This document shows, in pieces, positions 10,566-20,302 of a stretch of 64,000 nucleotides of DNA. The number at the start of each line of letters is the position of its first letter. Position 1 is the stretch's first letter. Made by a program: the position numbers and the translations under genes. Under the pieces are notes generated by a model. That model made no database searches. It was not told the DNA's origin and was given only the letters and a program-made list of their open reading frames with translations. Location of the stretch: positions 374,569 through 438,568 of the forward strand of contig NZ_RRCN01000002.1 in the NCBI RefSeq assembly GCF_003863965.1, read 5' to 3'. Origin of the DNA: Paenibacillus oralis. Its GTDB lineage: Bacteria; Bacillota; Bacilli; Paenibacillales; Paenibacillaceae.

Positions 10566-11100
10566 TTAGTACCATTCCTCCATAAGGTACCACGATCTTT
10601 TCGTTTGGAGCATTTATGGTTCCTTTTAGAATATCATTAATAAGGGTAGCAGGAGTACGGTTTGTATTTTTAACAGTTACCGTGAAAAAGTCGCCGGCAG
10701 CTAACTTATAGATACGATTAGGGTTATCGATTTTTTCAGATGAGTTTCTTGGAAAAAGCTTGTCGTTAATTTGTGCGTTATAAAAACCTTCGTAGTTAAC
10801 GCTAAAACCGCCCTGAAATTCACCGGCATCATTGTAGTTCGGATCATATCGTTTATGAAGATGCTCCATCTGAATATTATAGGTATTTCCCGTTAAAGCC
10901 ATTTGATCGGCAAACTCATTGTACATCGAAGGAGTTATAAAACCTTTATCCCTTACCGAATCAACAAACTTGGTGACAGCGTTCATAACGACAATTTCGG
11001 ATATATCATCCTGATTATCAAAAGCTGAAGAAATGGGCCACATGTAAAGGAGTAATACGGCTAAGATTAGAGTAAATACTTTTAATATATGATTTCCCAC
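10552..11100 (-). CDS. Exported protein of the Tad-like cluster
   Basis: The product has 182 aa with an N-terminal hydrophobic segment (about 5-25, ILKVFTLILAVLLLYMWPI). The start is GTG 11100 behind GAGGGGG. The rest is a soluble extracellular domain with no recognised motif. It overlaps the next gene by 14 bases, so the two are probably translationally coupled. The position after two pilin-like genes suggests a minor pilin or assembly factor; this is inference. Confidence 0.72.
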   Translation of the reverse strand: MGNHILKVFTLILAVLLLYMWPISSAFDNQDDISEIVVMNAVTKFVDSVRDKGFITPSMYNEFADQMALTGNTYNIQMEHLHKRYDPNYNDAGEFQGGFSVNYEGFYNAQINDKLFPRNSSEKIDNPNRIYKLAAGDFFTVTVKNTNRTPATLINDILKGTINAPNEKIVVPYGGMVLNEDY

Positions 11101-11119
11101 GTTAAATACACCCCCTCTT

Positions 11120-11506
11120 CTAATTAAACCGCAACAACGTTAGATTTCCTTCTGTATCCCGAACGTATGTAGGGGCATATTGTTTTGTCAAAGAAATGCT
11201 GGAAACATTGATAAGCGTCGGATCTAAGCTCTTGGAATAAGTAACACCATCTACCACGATATCTACTCCGATGTCCTTAATCTTATAGATGGACTGTCGA
11301 ACCTCTGCACCGGATACCGTGTATTTGGTAGGTATTTTCAAAGTTGAAGTAATGTTTTTATCAGTTTGAGTCGACATTTTATAAGTTAGATCATTAGTTT
11401 CAGAAACAGATTTAAACATATAAAAACAGATCGTTAAAGCAGTTACAAAAGTAAGTGCAGCAAAAGATAAATATAAAGCGGATCTTGTATTCTCACCCAA
11501 TCCCAT
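11120..11506 (-). CDS. Pilin-like small membrane-anchored protein
   Basis: The product has 128 aa. The start is ATG 11506 behind GGGTG; an in-frame GTG at 11515 overlaps that site. A hydrophobic helix spans about residues 10-30 (ALYLSFAALTFVTALTICFYMF), followed by an extracellular domain. The layout matches the pilin-like protein next to it: short N-terminus, one long hydrophobic helix, and VSGAEVRQSIYKI paralleling VSGSQVVNALRKF. It is a probable second Flp/Tad-like pilin or pseudopilin. Confidence 0.72.
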   Translation of the reverse strand: MGLGENTRSALYLSFAALTFVTALTICFYMFKSVSETNDLTYKMSTQTDKNITSTLKIPTKYTVSGAEVRQSIYKIKDIGVDIVVDGVTYSKSLDPTLINVSSISLTKQYAPTYVRDTEGNLTLLRFN

Positions 11507-11593
11507 GATAATCACCCTTATAATTCTGAAAGGAAACTTCAGAAAGTTTAATGTTACTCCCCTCTTTCTCTTTGCCCAACATAATGCCTATTT

Positions 11594-11627
11594 GAAAGGG
11601 GATGCCGTCAGGTGCACATCCCCTTTC
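11594..11627 (-). other. RNA stem between the two pilin-like genes
   Basis: GAAAGGGGATG pairs with CATCCCCTTTC (11 bp) around a 12-base loop. There is no U tract on either strand. It lies directly after the pilin gene inside the operon. A 3' stabilising stem that raises the level of the upstream pilin message is plausible, as is partial termination. Confidence 0.6.
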
Positions 11628-11636
11628 AGTTCAGGA

Positions 11637-12119
11637 TTAGTTTTGTTCAAAGATGATGCCGCGGATTACGTTGCTGTTGTCTTTAATGATTTGGGCTTTA
11701 AATCGACCAGATGGATTGATATAATCATTATCCGCTTCATCCAATGCATCTTCAAGCGTTCCAGACGGTGTGGTACCAATGATCGAACCGTAACCAGAGC
11801 TGCCTTTAGAGACAGAGATATTAACCGTCTTGAAGTACCAGGTGCCGGACTGGTTTTTACCGGTGATAACTTGGATACCGAATTGACCTTTGTCTTGGAA
11901 CTTCCGGAGAGCGTTAACGACTTGACTACCACTAACTGTGGTGTTGTCGTAGACCGTGAATTGCGTTTGGTCGAGCTCTTCTTGGATGGAGGAAAAGTTG
12001 CTTTGAGCTGACTTGGTCGCGTCCTGCGCGTTGATAAACATCACTACAGCAATGGTGATAAGTGCGATTGCAAGAAAGAATCCTGCAGCCATTTTTAGTG
12101 CGCTTTGAGCGTTGTTCAT
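11637..12119 (-). CDS. Flp/Tad-like major pilin candidate
   Basis: The product has 160 aa with a short N-terminus and a hydrophobic helix at about 9-29 (MAAGFFLAIALITIAVVMFI), followed by a polar extracellular domain. That is the usual architecture of type IV-like pilins, though it is longer than classical 50-80-aa Flp pilins and lacks an obvious G/XXXXEY processing site. It lies directly downstream of the TadB/C-like gene (25 bases) and is followed by an mRNA stem. AAAGGAG lies about 13 bases upstream of ATG 12119, rather far. The call rests on architecture and context. Confidence 0.72.
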   Translation of the reverse strand: MNNAQSALKMAAGFFLAIALITIAVVMFINAQDATKSAQSNFSSIQEELDQTQFTVYDNTTVSGSQVVNALRKFQDKGQFGIQVITGKNQSGTWYFKTVNISVSKGSSGYGSIIGTTPSGTLEDALDEADNDYINPSGRFKAQIIKDNSNVIRGIIFEQN

Positions 12120-12143
12120 ACTCTTTTTTTGTCTCCTTTATTT

Positions 12144-14237
12144 TTAAAGTTTGTGAAGCTGTTCGTAGTACGTTCCCATTTGTTGAATACTCATGTACAC
12201 AAACGGGAATACGACATACAAAAAGATAACTGCGTACATAGGTGCAAAACCAATCATTTGACCCCAGCCGGCCTTTGAGTCAATTGTGCGATCGTAATTA
12301 TGTTTCCGTTGTTCGAAGTTGTAAGCACGCTCGCTTTCAAGATCATCAAAGGCTTGTTTTACCGGAATTCTTTCCACTGCCAGTTGCAGCTTTTCAACTG
12401 TTCTTACCAATGGAGTAAAAGGCGCATCAAGTTTTAACTGCTCCAACGCTTTTAATGCTCCACTCTCGTAGTTCATGACACATTTATGAAGCGGAGCTTT
12501 GAAAATTGAAGCGAATCGCTCCATCCATTCGAGGATAACCTCAACGGATACTCGGTCAATTTCACTCAACATTGCAATGATTGTATGGAATTGGTCTACC
12601 TCATTTTGCATATCCATTTGACGCATCTTCTTTTGGAATAGGAGTAACCAGTACGGTCCTTGATACCCGACCCATCCCATCAGGAGAGAGATAAGGATTT
12701 CCCACCATTTGAAATACTCAGCATCGATCTTGTTAATCTTCGCAAGTATTCTTTGCGTTGTTGAATTGAGCAGTGTATCATTGTTTGCAACCTTTTGGTC
12801 TTGCTTAACCATCTGTACAATTTTGTCGTGCAGGCTGTTTTTACTCACCCCCTTCAATTGCTCAATGATCTTTCTATCAAAATCAGTGGTGGATTGGGCT
12901 TCCTGCAATTCTTGGCTCGACATTCTGCCAAACATTGAATCGTTTTTTGTAGGAGCCTCCAGCACGTTTTTGACTGTAATGGTGTGCATGGTTGCAAAAG
13001 AAACTAACAAGGTTACCGAAAACAATACCGATAGTACAAGCCGATGGAGGTAGTGCCAATCCATTGGGAATCCCGCGTTAGCATCTTTGAGTAGCCTACT
13101 CACTTTAAAGTGCTCTGCAGTTAGTTTTGCCGGTACAAGTCGATCAACCAACCATTTAATGCCTCGCCATTTCAAAACCGTTTTCTCCCAATGCCGCTTT
13201 TTAACTTTAGCTACATAGGTCCCCTCTTGCTGGTCTTGCATCTTTTTGAGAAGCACATACGATAGAAGGATAATTGCGAAAATCACAATTTTTGTTATAA
13301 AGCCAAATTTGCTTGAATAAAACTCATCCATCGCAGGGAACCGTTCCCGCGCCCATATCTCGATCGGTTTTGTAAATATGATCGGGGTCACGGCTATGAC
13401 GGTTAGGCCTTTGAATAGATAGTTAAGACGTGATCGCTTCAAAATTTCAAGGTTAATCTCACCAGTCAACTTATTCAGGTTGTCCAGATAGAGAGAGCCA
13501 TTCTTTACAATCTTGTCACCATACTCTTTAACCAAGAAAGACATCCCAGCAAATGCCTTTAGGAAACGATTTGGAGCCTTTTCATAGTAAGCACCAAGGC
13601 TTTCGATGGGTTTGCTGGAGACAAGCACATCATGAATCTTCTTTGCGTGAAGAGAGGCTTCATAAGATGAACTCTCTGATGCTTCAAGAATGGCTACTTC
13701 TACCATCCCATGTTGATGGTAATGATGGCGTACGTCCTTGTTCAAATCACGCAGTTGAACCAGCAACCGATCCTCAACCTTATGTACAAAGGTATCGATC
13801 AACATTCCATTCACGACAAGAGCTCCTAAGAAAAGCATGAAGAGAAACGTTATATCGTGATTCATCAATAATAGAACCAAAGTGTACGCAGCTATGATGC
13901 CGAGAGTGTAGAATACAATTTTCATCGTCTCGCGGCGCATCGTGAACTCATCGTAGGAGTGAATAGCCTGTAGTCTCTTCCGTATTTTTTGGATGTATCC
14001 TCGGAGTAACGGAACCCTGTTATAAGCTAGGTAAGAGTCTTGCATAAGTGCATTGAATTTAATCATGAACTTGCTTTTTAACGAACCGTCTTCTGCATAT
14101 TGTTCATAGCTTTTGTAGATGTCCTGCGTGCCATCTTGTTGAGATTTTCTGGACAAAAGCTTCATAATAACGAAGAATATAACGCTGAGAAACATAGATG
14201 ACACAAGAACAATTGTTGCTAATGTCTTAGCATCCAC
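12144..14237 (-). CDS. TadB/TadC-like pilus platform protein (fused form)
   Basis: The product has 697 aa. The start is GTG 14237 behind GGAGGTGATA, 7 bases after the ATPase gene. Hydrophobic segments lie near residues 8-26, 110-150, 277-293, 318-338, 395-415, 520-545 and at the C-terminus (about 660-685). Two cytoplasmic parts resemble T2SF domains; the second (about 550-650, QFHTIIAMLSEIDRVSVEVILEW) looks like TadC. In classical systems TadB and TadC are separate proteins of about 300 aa, so one ~700-aa protein looks like a fusion of both. Its role would be the inner-membrane platform on which the ATPase acts. Confidence 0.8.
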   Translation of the reverse strand: MDAKTLATIVLVSSMFLSVIFFVIMKLLSRKSQQDGTQDIYKSYEQYAEDGSLKSKFMIKFNALMQDSYLAYNRVPLLRGYIQKIRKRLQAIHSYDEFTMRRETMKIVFYTLGIIAAYTLVLLLMNHDITFLFMLFLGALVVNGMLIDTFVHKVEDRLLVQLRDLNKDVRHHYHQHGMVEVAILEASESSSYEASLHAKKIHDVLVSSKPIESLGAYYEKAPNRFLKAFAGMSFLVKEYGDKIVKNGSLYLDNLNKLTGEINLEILKRSRLNYLFKGLTVIAVTPIIFTKPIEIWARERFPAMDEFYSSKFGFITKIVIFAIILLSYVLLKKMQDQQEGTYVAKVKKRHWEKTVLKWRGIKWLVDRLVPAKLTAEHFKVSRLLKDANAGFPMDWHYLHRLVLSVLFSVTLLVSFATMHTITVKNVLEAPTKNDSMFGRMSSQELQEAQSTTDFDRKIIEQLKGVSKNSLHDKIVQMVKQDQKVANNDTLLNSTTQRILAKINKIDAEYFKWWEILISLLMGWVGYQGPYWLLLFQKKMRQMDMQNEVDQFHTIIAMLSEIDRVSVEVILEWMERFASIFKAPLHKCVMNYESGALKALEQLKLDAPFTPLVRTVEKLQLAVERIPVKQAFDDLESERAYNFEQRKHNYDRTIDSKAGWGQMIGFAPMYAVIFLYVVFPFVYMSIQQMGTYYEQLHKL

Positions 14238-14244
14238 TGAATTA

Positions 14245-16134
14245 TCACCTCCATGTTTCTTCGATGAATTGCTTAAAGTCTGCCTGATCCTTGTCAGTTA
14301 AAACGTCCATCATTTCTTCAATATGCCTTTCCGAAATAGGGTGAACTGCAACGTATTCACCGTTCCGATATTCAACAATGTTACGTTCATCAAACAATTT
14401 GCGGTTCCCGTTTTTTTTGAAAACCTTCATAAAGGATTCCATGAATACGGCCATTCTCTCTTCAGGATCTTTAATTTCTCGAAACGATACAGAAAAATCG
14501 TTGTTATCTTCAATCAATGGAATACATTCAGTGATTCGTTCAATATAACGTTGACCATTACGTTTCCTAACAAGGTGGATGTCGAAATTCAATACACTCA
14601 CAATCTGTTCTTCTGCAATCAACTCATTGGAAAAAATCCTCATTTTGAGCAATGAATTACGAAGATACTTTACGAGAGCTTTAAATGTCTTCGCATGGTG
14701 AGTGAAGAACACATCTGCCTGCTGTGCCATTTGAATCATCCAGGGGACAACTTCATCTTGTGCGATCTCACCGAGCATATATGCTGTCCCATCCAATTTC
14801 TTAGTTACATCCAGTCCTTCTTGACCCGAAATGGAGTCCGTTTCTCTAATGGTGAGTACGTTCCAATCAGAAAAGATTTTTCGAAGGTGAAGTTCAAATG
14901 CCATTTCAAAAACTCGAAGAGAGTGAGTTTTATACATCTCTCCAGCCATAGCCATAAGGAGTGTTGTTTTTCCGGAACCAGTTGGCCCTGTTACAGCCGT
15001 TATACGCCCGCTTCTTACAAGATAACGGATTGTCTTAATAGCGATTTTTCGCCCTTTTACATCTTGCGGAATATAATGCTCTAAGTCTGCTTTTGCTGTA
15101 TCAAATTTTCGAACGAAAAATGCCCAAGACTCCGAAAACCCCGGACGTACGACAACAACCCGAGAACCATCTTTCATTTCATTGATCTTATATCCATTGG
15201 TTTCTGAAAGCTGACCAGGGTTATTATACCGGTAGATATTTTGACAAACTCTTCTAAGTTCAGCCTCAGATTCAAAACTCAAAAATTCAAGATGGATTGG
15301 TTTCCCCTTAAAAAGAATCCAAACACTATCGTAGTTCAGAGGTGTTTTCTTTGTATTCATTTGCTTCGCGAGATAGCTCATGTCGTCCCACGGTTCAATT
15401 TTGTCGATCGGGACTCCAGAAACCCCGCCAGATAGTCCATCGATTTTCATATCTCTAAGTTCATCAATAACACCGAAACCTTTGTATTCTTGATAAATTC
15501 GCTGGACAACAATCATAAGCATGTCCTCAAAAGAGAGAGACTTATATTCATTCTTGAAGATTTCGTCAATTTTTCTACCTGTAACCTTATATGACACTTC
15601 CGCCTCGTCATCGATGTCGGGATCTGATACCAACTCAGCCAGGGCGTATGCTTCAAAAAGGACATTGACCGCATCGTAACCGTGTTTCTTCTTATATAAA
15701 TAAAGGATGATTTCAAACTTATCCTTTGCTGTAAGAGCTTTTTTGTTATCAAACGGGATAACCTGATTGATATTTTTCTCGTTTAAGCCGTAGGTCTTAA
15801 GCAAAAGGTCGAAAATCGTGTTTTTGACGTAATTCTTATCCTGAAGGTCACCTGTCGAGCAACTCTTTAAAGCTTTCTGGAGCTGTAGACGCTGGTTCAT
15901 CCGGCGGTTATATTCATCTTCCGTTAAGCCAAGATGTTCGATGTTACTCGTTGTCATATCGTTTAACGCAGCTTTTACGTATTCAATCATGCCAGGGATT
16001 GTATACTTACTATCCAAATCATGCGGATCTCGCCGGGGATGGCGTTTCTCAGTGAGTTTAAAAAACACCAGTACCCCAGCAAGAAAGAGCATGAGAATGA
16101 TTAGAGCATAATTGATAAGGTGGCCGATACTCAT
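14245..16134 (-). CDS. TadA/CpaF-type secretion ATPase with N-terminal membrane segment
   Basis: The product has 629 aa. A transmembrane segment lies at about 7-26, which is unusual for TadA. An N-terminal domain follows, then the RecA-like core with Walker A GPTGSGKT (about 383-390), an acidic stretch near FEMAFELHLRK, and the Walker B region around YMLGEIAQDE with TTHHAKT-like HHAKT after it. This hexameric ATPase would power assembly of the pilus encoded downstream. ATG 16134 follows CAGGGGG, and the gene starts 3 bases after the preceding stop. Family identity is strong; the membrane segment suggests stable membrane tethering. Confidence 0.88.
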   Translation of the reverse strand: MSIGHLINYALIILMLFLAGVLVFFKLTEKRHPRRDPHDLDSKYTIPGMIEYVKAALNDMTTSNIEHLGLTEDEYNRRMNQRLQLQKALKSCSTGDLQDKNYVKNTIFDLLLKTYGLNEKNINQVIPFDNKKALTAKDKFEIILYLYKKKHGYDAVNVLFEAYALAELVSDPDIDDEAEVSYKVTGRKIDEIFKNEYKSLSFEDMLMIVVQRIYQEYKGFGVIDELRDMKIDGLSGGVSGVPIDKIEPWDDMSYLAKQMNTKKTPLNYDSVWILFKGKPIHLEFLSFESEAELRRVCQNIYRYNNPGQLSETNGYKINEMKDGSRVVVVRPGFSESWAFFVRKFDTAKADLEHYIPQDVKGRKIAIKTIRYLVRSGRITAVTGPTGSGKTTLLMAMAGEMYKTHSLRVFEMAFELHLRKIFSDWNVLTIRETDSISGQEGLDVTKKLDGTAYMLGEIAQDEVVPWMIQMAQQADVFFTHHAKTFKALVKYLRNSLLKMRIFSNELIAEEQIVSVLNFDIHLVRKRNGQRYIERITECIPLIEDNNDFSVSFREIKDPEERMAVFMESFMKVFKKNGNRKLFDERNIVEYRNGEYVAVHPISERHIEEMMDVLTDKDQADFKQFIEETWR

Positions 16135-16137
16135 TCA

Positions 16138-16968
16138 TTAAGCCCCCTGTTCGCTATATATCTTGGTGTCCACGCCTGCGGCTTCAAAAATCCCTTTTGC
16201 GAGCTTTCGCACTTCTGCCATGAAATAGTGGTTATCATGATTTCCGCCGATATTTTTGTTCCGAAGAAAAAATTCAACTACCGACTTATCGTTGAGTGCA
16301 TCCATAAATCCAGTGCAATGAGGGACAGTGAAGATTGGAGCGTTGGGCTTATACATTCGCTTGATGTTTGAGACCGAATATTTGGAGTGTCGGTCGTATT
16401 GTCCAAGGACAATCACATATTGTTTCTCTTTTAAAAAATCCGGCTGCTCATGATCAAAAAATTCTTCTAAGACTGCGATATTCTGATTCAGATTCACAAC
16501 GATGACATCGGATGTTGCAAGAACTATATTTGTAAGTTCATTTTGGGTTCCGCTACTAACATCAATCAATGAGAGGTTATAGTAACCTTTTACCGTATCG
16601 AGGATCGACTCAATGACATCGTGAATAGAACTGAACATTTCTTCGTTTGGTTTAGCTGTACCTCGAAGCAACTCAAGACGATCCCGGAGGATGGTGTCGG
16701 CATAATCTTTCACCATATTTGGTGTTAGACGATTGCTTCGTGCAAGCCTCTCGAGGGCATCAATACCGACATTGGAATACTCAATGTCGTTTACAGTTGA
16801 TGTCTTTCCCTTCAGAAATGTTGATTCTAATGAGGACATGGACCAATGTGTGTGGCTAATGAGCGTCCTTGTCACATATTCCATACCGATCAAAGTTGCA
16901 ACAGCGATCATATTTGTAGAATTACCGGACTGCCCATATCGGTTGCTCCAGAATGCTACTTGCCCCAT
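16138..16968 (-). CDS. MinD/ParA-like (TadZ-like) protein, second of three
   Basis: The product has 276 aa. It opens VAFWSNRYGQSGNSTNMI, a deviant Walker A at about 12-18 (GQSGNST), and later has NLSLIDVSSGTQNEL (A' / Walker B region) and VIVVNLNQN, typical of the ParA/MinD fold. The signature lysines of a full ParA are missing, so ATP binding may be altered. TadZ-like proteins localise Tad machines at the membrane or pole. It starts at ATG 16968 behind GAGGAGG and overlaps the preceding gene by 13 bases. Confidence 0.75.
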   Translation of the reverse strand: MGQVAFWSNRYGQSGNSTNMIAVATLIGMEYVTRTLISHTHWSMSSLESTFLKGKTSTVNDIEYSNVGIDALERLARSNRLTPNMVKDYADTILRDRLELLRGTAKPNEEMFSSIHDVIESILDTVKGYYNLSLIDVSSGTQNELTNIVLATSDVIVVNLNQNIAVLEEFFDHEQPDFLKEKQYVIVLGQYDRHSKYSVSNIKRMYKPNAPIFTVPHCTGFMDALNDKSVVEFFLRNKNIGGNHDNHYFMAEVRKLAKGIFEAAGVDTKIYSEQGA

Positions 16969-17681
16969 GCGAAAGACCTCCTCATTATTTGCTTTATCGC
17001 TAGTTTTACTTCCTTATCTTCAAGACCCGAAATTTCTTCACTAATTTGTTGAACCACTTTCTTGTAATTTCGGGAGAGGCGACGAATGTTAATCTTACCT
17101 TCATGTTGGTTGTTAATTTTCGTGGAATAATCGACTTCATCGAAAAATAGCTCGTACGGTTCTTCAGACCAAGTGATTGGCAGTTTTTCAAGGATCATCT
17201 CAAGGTAATCTTGAGCCATATTCACCTCAACGTAGTTTACGAAAATTTCGGTGAATAACATTTTCGTTGTATTTTCGTCGGTATGATAATCCTGCTCAAG
17301 AATCGATGTAATAGCGTCTACCGTTTTGTCGATGCTCATTTTCTCCGAAGACGTTGCAACATACTTGAACTCGAACTTATTCAGATCTTCTTTCTTAATG
17401 AAGGAACTTTTATCGCAATGGACAATCAACAGATCGTATTGCTGGTTTTTTTCGAGGAATGATTCAAGTTCATTAAAGCTACTAAAGTCAATACCAACAT
17501 CGAAACTTTCAAATTCGACGATTTTAAGTTTGGAACTCGGAATGGGAGTTCCATATTGGATATATTTTTCGTTCGTACCATCGACTAAAAGTACCTTCTT
17601 GCCGGAAGCCGCAATAACCTTGCTTACATATTGCAACAGATCACTGATATCGGAGGCTCCGAAAAAAAGTGCTTTATTCAT
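16956..17681 (-). CDS. Degenerate MinD/ParA-like protein of the Tad-like operon
   Basis: The product has 241 aa. The N-terminal part follows the pattern beta strand, loop, helix, then KKVLLVDGTNEKYIQYG and later QYDLLIVHCDKSS, which fits a Rossmann/P-loop fold of the ParA type. However, the P-loop position reads FGASDISDLLQ with no GK[ST], so nucleotide binding is doubtful. The C-terminal half is helical. ATG 17681 follows AAAGGGGGAG. It may act as an inactive partner of the neighbouring ATPases. The fold call is inference from pattern and context. Confidence 0.62.
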   Translation of the reverse strand: MNKALFFGASDISDLLQYVSKVIAASGKKVLLVDGTNEKYIQYGTPIPSSKLKIVEFESFDVGIDFSSFNELESFLEKNQQYDLLIVHCDKSSFIKKEDLNKFEFKYVATSSEKMSIDKTVDAITSILEQDYHTDENTTKMLFTEIFVNYVEVNMAQDYLEMILEKLPITWSEEPYELFFDEVDYSTKINNQHEGKINIRRLSRNYKKVVQQISEEISGLEDKEVKLAIKQIMRRSFAWGK

Positions 17682-17696
17682 GCTTTCTCCCCCTTT

Positions 17697-18809
17697 CTAT
17701 TTAACAAGTGGCTGTTCAAAGACATCCTGTTGTTTTTGCTCATTCGCAGCCTTATCTGCTTCCGAGTTAGGGCGTACGATTTCTTCTTTCTGTACTACGT
17801 TATTATCACTGGTAACCTCCGATCCGTTTGTTGGAGTCGATGGCACGGGTGTTAAATTTGTAGAATCTACACTGTTGTTGCCTGACTGTGTTTGAGCACC
17901 CGTTACCGCTTGATTGTTTTGTTGATTAGTAAGTTGGTTATTTGCGACTTCCTGCTGCAAGATCAAGTTACCGTTTTGAATTCTCGCTTTATCCGCTTCG
18001 CTAATTTGAGAAAGATTGCTCTCAAGAGTTTTTCTTGCAACTTTCCGCAGTGTATCTTTCGCGGTTTCAAGAACATTCGGATTCGATTGAATAAGGTCGA
18101 TAACTTTAACGTTTGCCGGATAGTTCGGAATTGCTTTGCCTTGCATGTAAGGATCAACATATGTGACGGCAGAAAGCTTTGCCCCTTGTAAATATGCATC
18201 CACAATCGCGCTCGACATCAAGAGCATTTCCGATTCAGAAACATGGAACCATACGGTAGTCCCTGAATATTCTTGCACTTTCTTTTTGGCCAAAACGATG
18301 AATTCTTCCCCTGTTGGGAAGGTAATACGAACGTCAAGAAACTGCCCTTGTTGAATTTTCGTCGGTAAGATGATGACGTTATATTCTTGACTTCGAAGAT
18401 CCCTGGGTGTCGGTCCCTCATCAAAGACCATAGAGGTGATTAACGGCGTGTTTTTGCCAACATCGATTTTGACCACTTTTCCGATAAGTTCGTTTTTGTT
18501 CAGAATCATGTTGGTTGGAGCTTCTGTTTCAGGAATTTCAATCGTTTTAAGGTCTGTAGACGTTAACTTTACACCCGCAGCGAGTTCTTTCGACGTAACG
18601 ACTACAGATTTCATGGTAGCTTTTTGTCGTTGGAGTAGTTTTTCAGCTTCGGCCAATCTCGTTTCGTATTGAGCTCGAATAGCCTTTTGTTCTTTTGACT
18701 GTTGTTTGATCAGATAAACACCACCAACCGAGGATATAGCACCCATAGCAACGGCCCCCACCACACCTGCTACTATCAGGTTTTTCGTCCGCTGTCTCAT
18801 CTTTGACAA
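17697..18809 (-). CDS. CpaB/RcpC-like SAF-domain protein
   Basis: The product has 370 aa from TTG 18809 (RBS GAGGGAG). One membrane segment lies at about 11-30 (IVAGVVGAVAMGAISSVGGVY), then a short coiled coil, then a SAF-like domain at about 66-130 (VVVTSKELAAGVKLTSTDLK .. NTPLITSMV) typical of CpaB/RcpC. These proteins bind outside the membrane and guide Tad pilus assembly. The C-terminal tail (about 270-370) is Gln/Asn/Ser-rich and low in complexity. Confidence 0.82.
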   Translation of the reverse strand: MSKMRQRTKNLIVAGVVGAVAMGAISSVGGVYLIKQQSKEQKAIRAQYETRLAEAEKLLQRQKATMKSVVVTSKELAAGVKLTSTDLKTIEIPETEAPTNMILNKNELIGKVVKIDVGKNTPLITSMVFDEGPTPRDLRSQEYNVIILPTKIQQGQFLDVRITFPTGEEFIVLAKKKVQEYSGTTVWFHVSESEMLLMSSAIVDAYLQGAKLSAVTYVDPYMQGKAIPNYPANVKVIDLIQSNPNVLETAKDTLRKVARKTLESNLSQISEADKARIQNGNLILQQEVANNQLTNQQNNQAVTGAQTQSGNNSVDSTNLTPVPSTPTNGSEVTSDNNVVQKEEIVRPNSEADKAANEQKQQDVFEQPLVK

Positions 18810-18823
18810 TTAAATACACTCCC

Positions 18824-20302
18824 TCACCTAAAAATAAAAAAAAATATAATGCCTACTAATAGAAGCCCGATACAAAAGCCGGCTACATATCTTGCCATTT
18901 TTAATCTGGTGGCTTGTCTGCCATCAAAAAGTTGATTGAACTCCTCATCCGTATCCGTTTGGCATTCAAATGGATCTGGATGAAAGGGGAGTTTGTATGC
19001 AGCAATATCCTCATTTTCACCTCTGATGTCACTAATCGTTTGTTTATCAACCAAGGGTATAAGGAAGATCCATCTACTTTGATCAACACTTCGATTCGTT
19101 TGAATGAATCGTTTGATCGTGTATTGCTTCCATTCACTTCCCTGTGCAACTAGGAACTGTCTTCCAGCTCTATGAAACTCTTCAATAAAATCGGAATGCT
19201 CATAAGGGCCCATATCTAGGACGATGTGTGAATGATCAGAAGTAACATGGTAGGCCATGTCCAATTCGGAACTTGCTTTCACATAGGTAACCCCGTTTAT
19301 CTCAAACTCGTCTGTTTTTTGTGTATTAACGTTTTTTCCTTCGTAAGCTCTTTCGATATATACAAATTCCTTGCTGCCATTGCATTCAATTAATTTGACT
19401 GAATATCCCCTACCAGCTAAATAATTTGCAATTAGGACCGAGGTATGCGTTGTTCCTGCACCTTTTTCTATTCCTGCTACAGCAATTATTGATTTTCCAA
19501 CAATACGATCGCGAACAATGACCTTCGGAATTATTGGTGGAAGCTGCCACAGGAACTCATGATCCTCCAGTTCTTCTTCCAAAATGTCAGGAAACTTCTG
19601 CGGCTTATTTGTTTTGGTTTCTTGTTTCTCGCTTTGTTTTCTACTCCCATCTCCGTCAGGTACGAATTCCGGTTTGGATATTTCTTTGACAACAGGTGTT
19701 GGTGTATCATCCGGATCTTGAATTGGAGTAGTTCGTCTTGTAGTTTTTTCCTTTCCTTGTCCTTCAATATTAATTGTGATTGAGTGGCCGCCATTAACGA
19801 ATGATCGTCTCCATGGAATTCCGGTATCGTAATTCCGGTATTTCTTTACCTCGTGATATAACATCGATTGGTCAATGCATCGTATGAGTTGTTTTATATT
19901 CAGGGGTTCTGATTTCTGAGCAGACTTGACGAAGATGTTATATATCCCCATCGAAACCAACTCTGCCAATAACGGGTGACCTTGCGATTCGTCGGACAAG
20001 AATATAATAGAAGTCTCACTAAATTCGTCCCGAATCTTTTCGACAACATCAGCGAGGAATTCGAGTCTTTTATCTGAAAGTTTTGTTGCTATTGCACTCG
20101 AAATAACGATGCCATCTAGTTTTATTGAAGGTTCTGACTTTAGTTCATGAAGCTTTTCAAGCAAATGGTCAACAACAACACAAACTTCTAGAACATTGAG
20201 CCCCTCGTTTTCGAAGTGTTTTCTTAGTCCATCAGCAAAAGCAGGCGTTGGGATGGCTATGATGACATTTTTTTTTCGACTTATATCGTTATTAGGCTCC
20301 AT
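18824..20302 (-). CDS. CpaE/TadZ-like protein with C-terminal membrane anchor
   Basis: The product has 492 aa. Residues about 10-150 form a receiver-like alpha/beta domain (KNVIIAIPTP .. DGIVISSAI .. SIIFLSDES) without a clear phospho-acceptor Asp. A charged, Pro/Thr-rich linker (about 180-250) follows. The ParA/MinD-like domain has a deviant Walker A KGAGTTHT at about 280-287, with HIVLDMGPYEHSD further on. A membrane helix lies at about 470-490. CpaE/TadZ proteins have this receiver plus ATPase order; the C-terminal anchor and long linker are unusual. ATG 20302 overlaps the HTH gene stop by 11 bases. Confidence 0.8.
   Translation of the reverse strand: MEPNNDISRKKNVIIAIPTPAFADGLRKHFENEGLNVLEVCVVVDHLLEKLHELKSEPSIKLDGIVISSAIATKLSDKRLEFLADVVEKIRDEFSETSIIFLSDESQGHPLLAELVSMGIYNIFVKSAQKSEPLNIKQLIRCIDQSMLYHEVKKYRNYDTGIPWRRSFVNGGHSITINIEGQGKEKTTRRTTPIQDPDDTPTPVVKEISKPEFVPDGDGSRKQSEKQETKTNKPQKFPDILEEELEDHEFLWQLPPIIPKVIVRDRIVGKSIIAVAGIEKGAGTTHTSVLIANYLAGRGYSVKLIECNGSKEFVYIERAYEGKNVNTQKTDEFEINGVTYVKASSELDMAYHVTSDHSHIVLDMGPYEHSDFIEEFHRAGRQFLVAQGSEWKQYTIKRFIQTNRSVDQSRWIFLIPLVDKQTISDIRGENEDIAAYKLPFHPDPFECQTDTDEEFNQLFDGRQATRLKMARYVAGFCIGLLLVGIIFFFIFR

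Noticed and set aside
11505..16371. Plus-strand open frames inside the Tad-like operon (for example 11505-12011 and 16120-16371).
   Set aside because: They are antisense to well-supported genes and lack ribosome binding sites.
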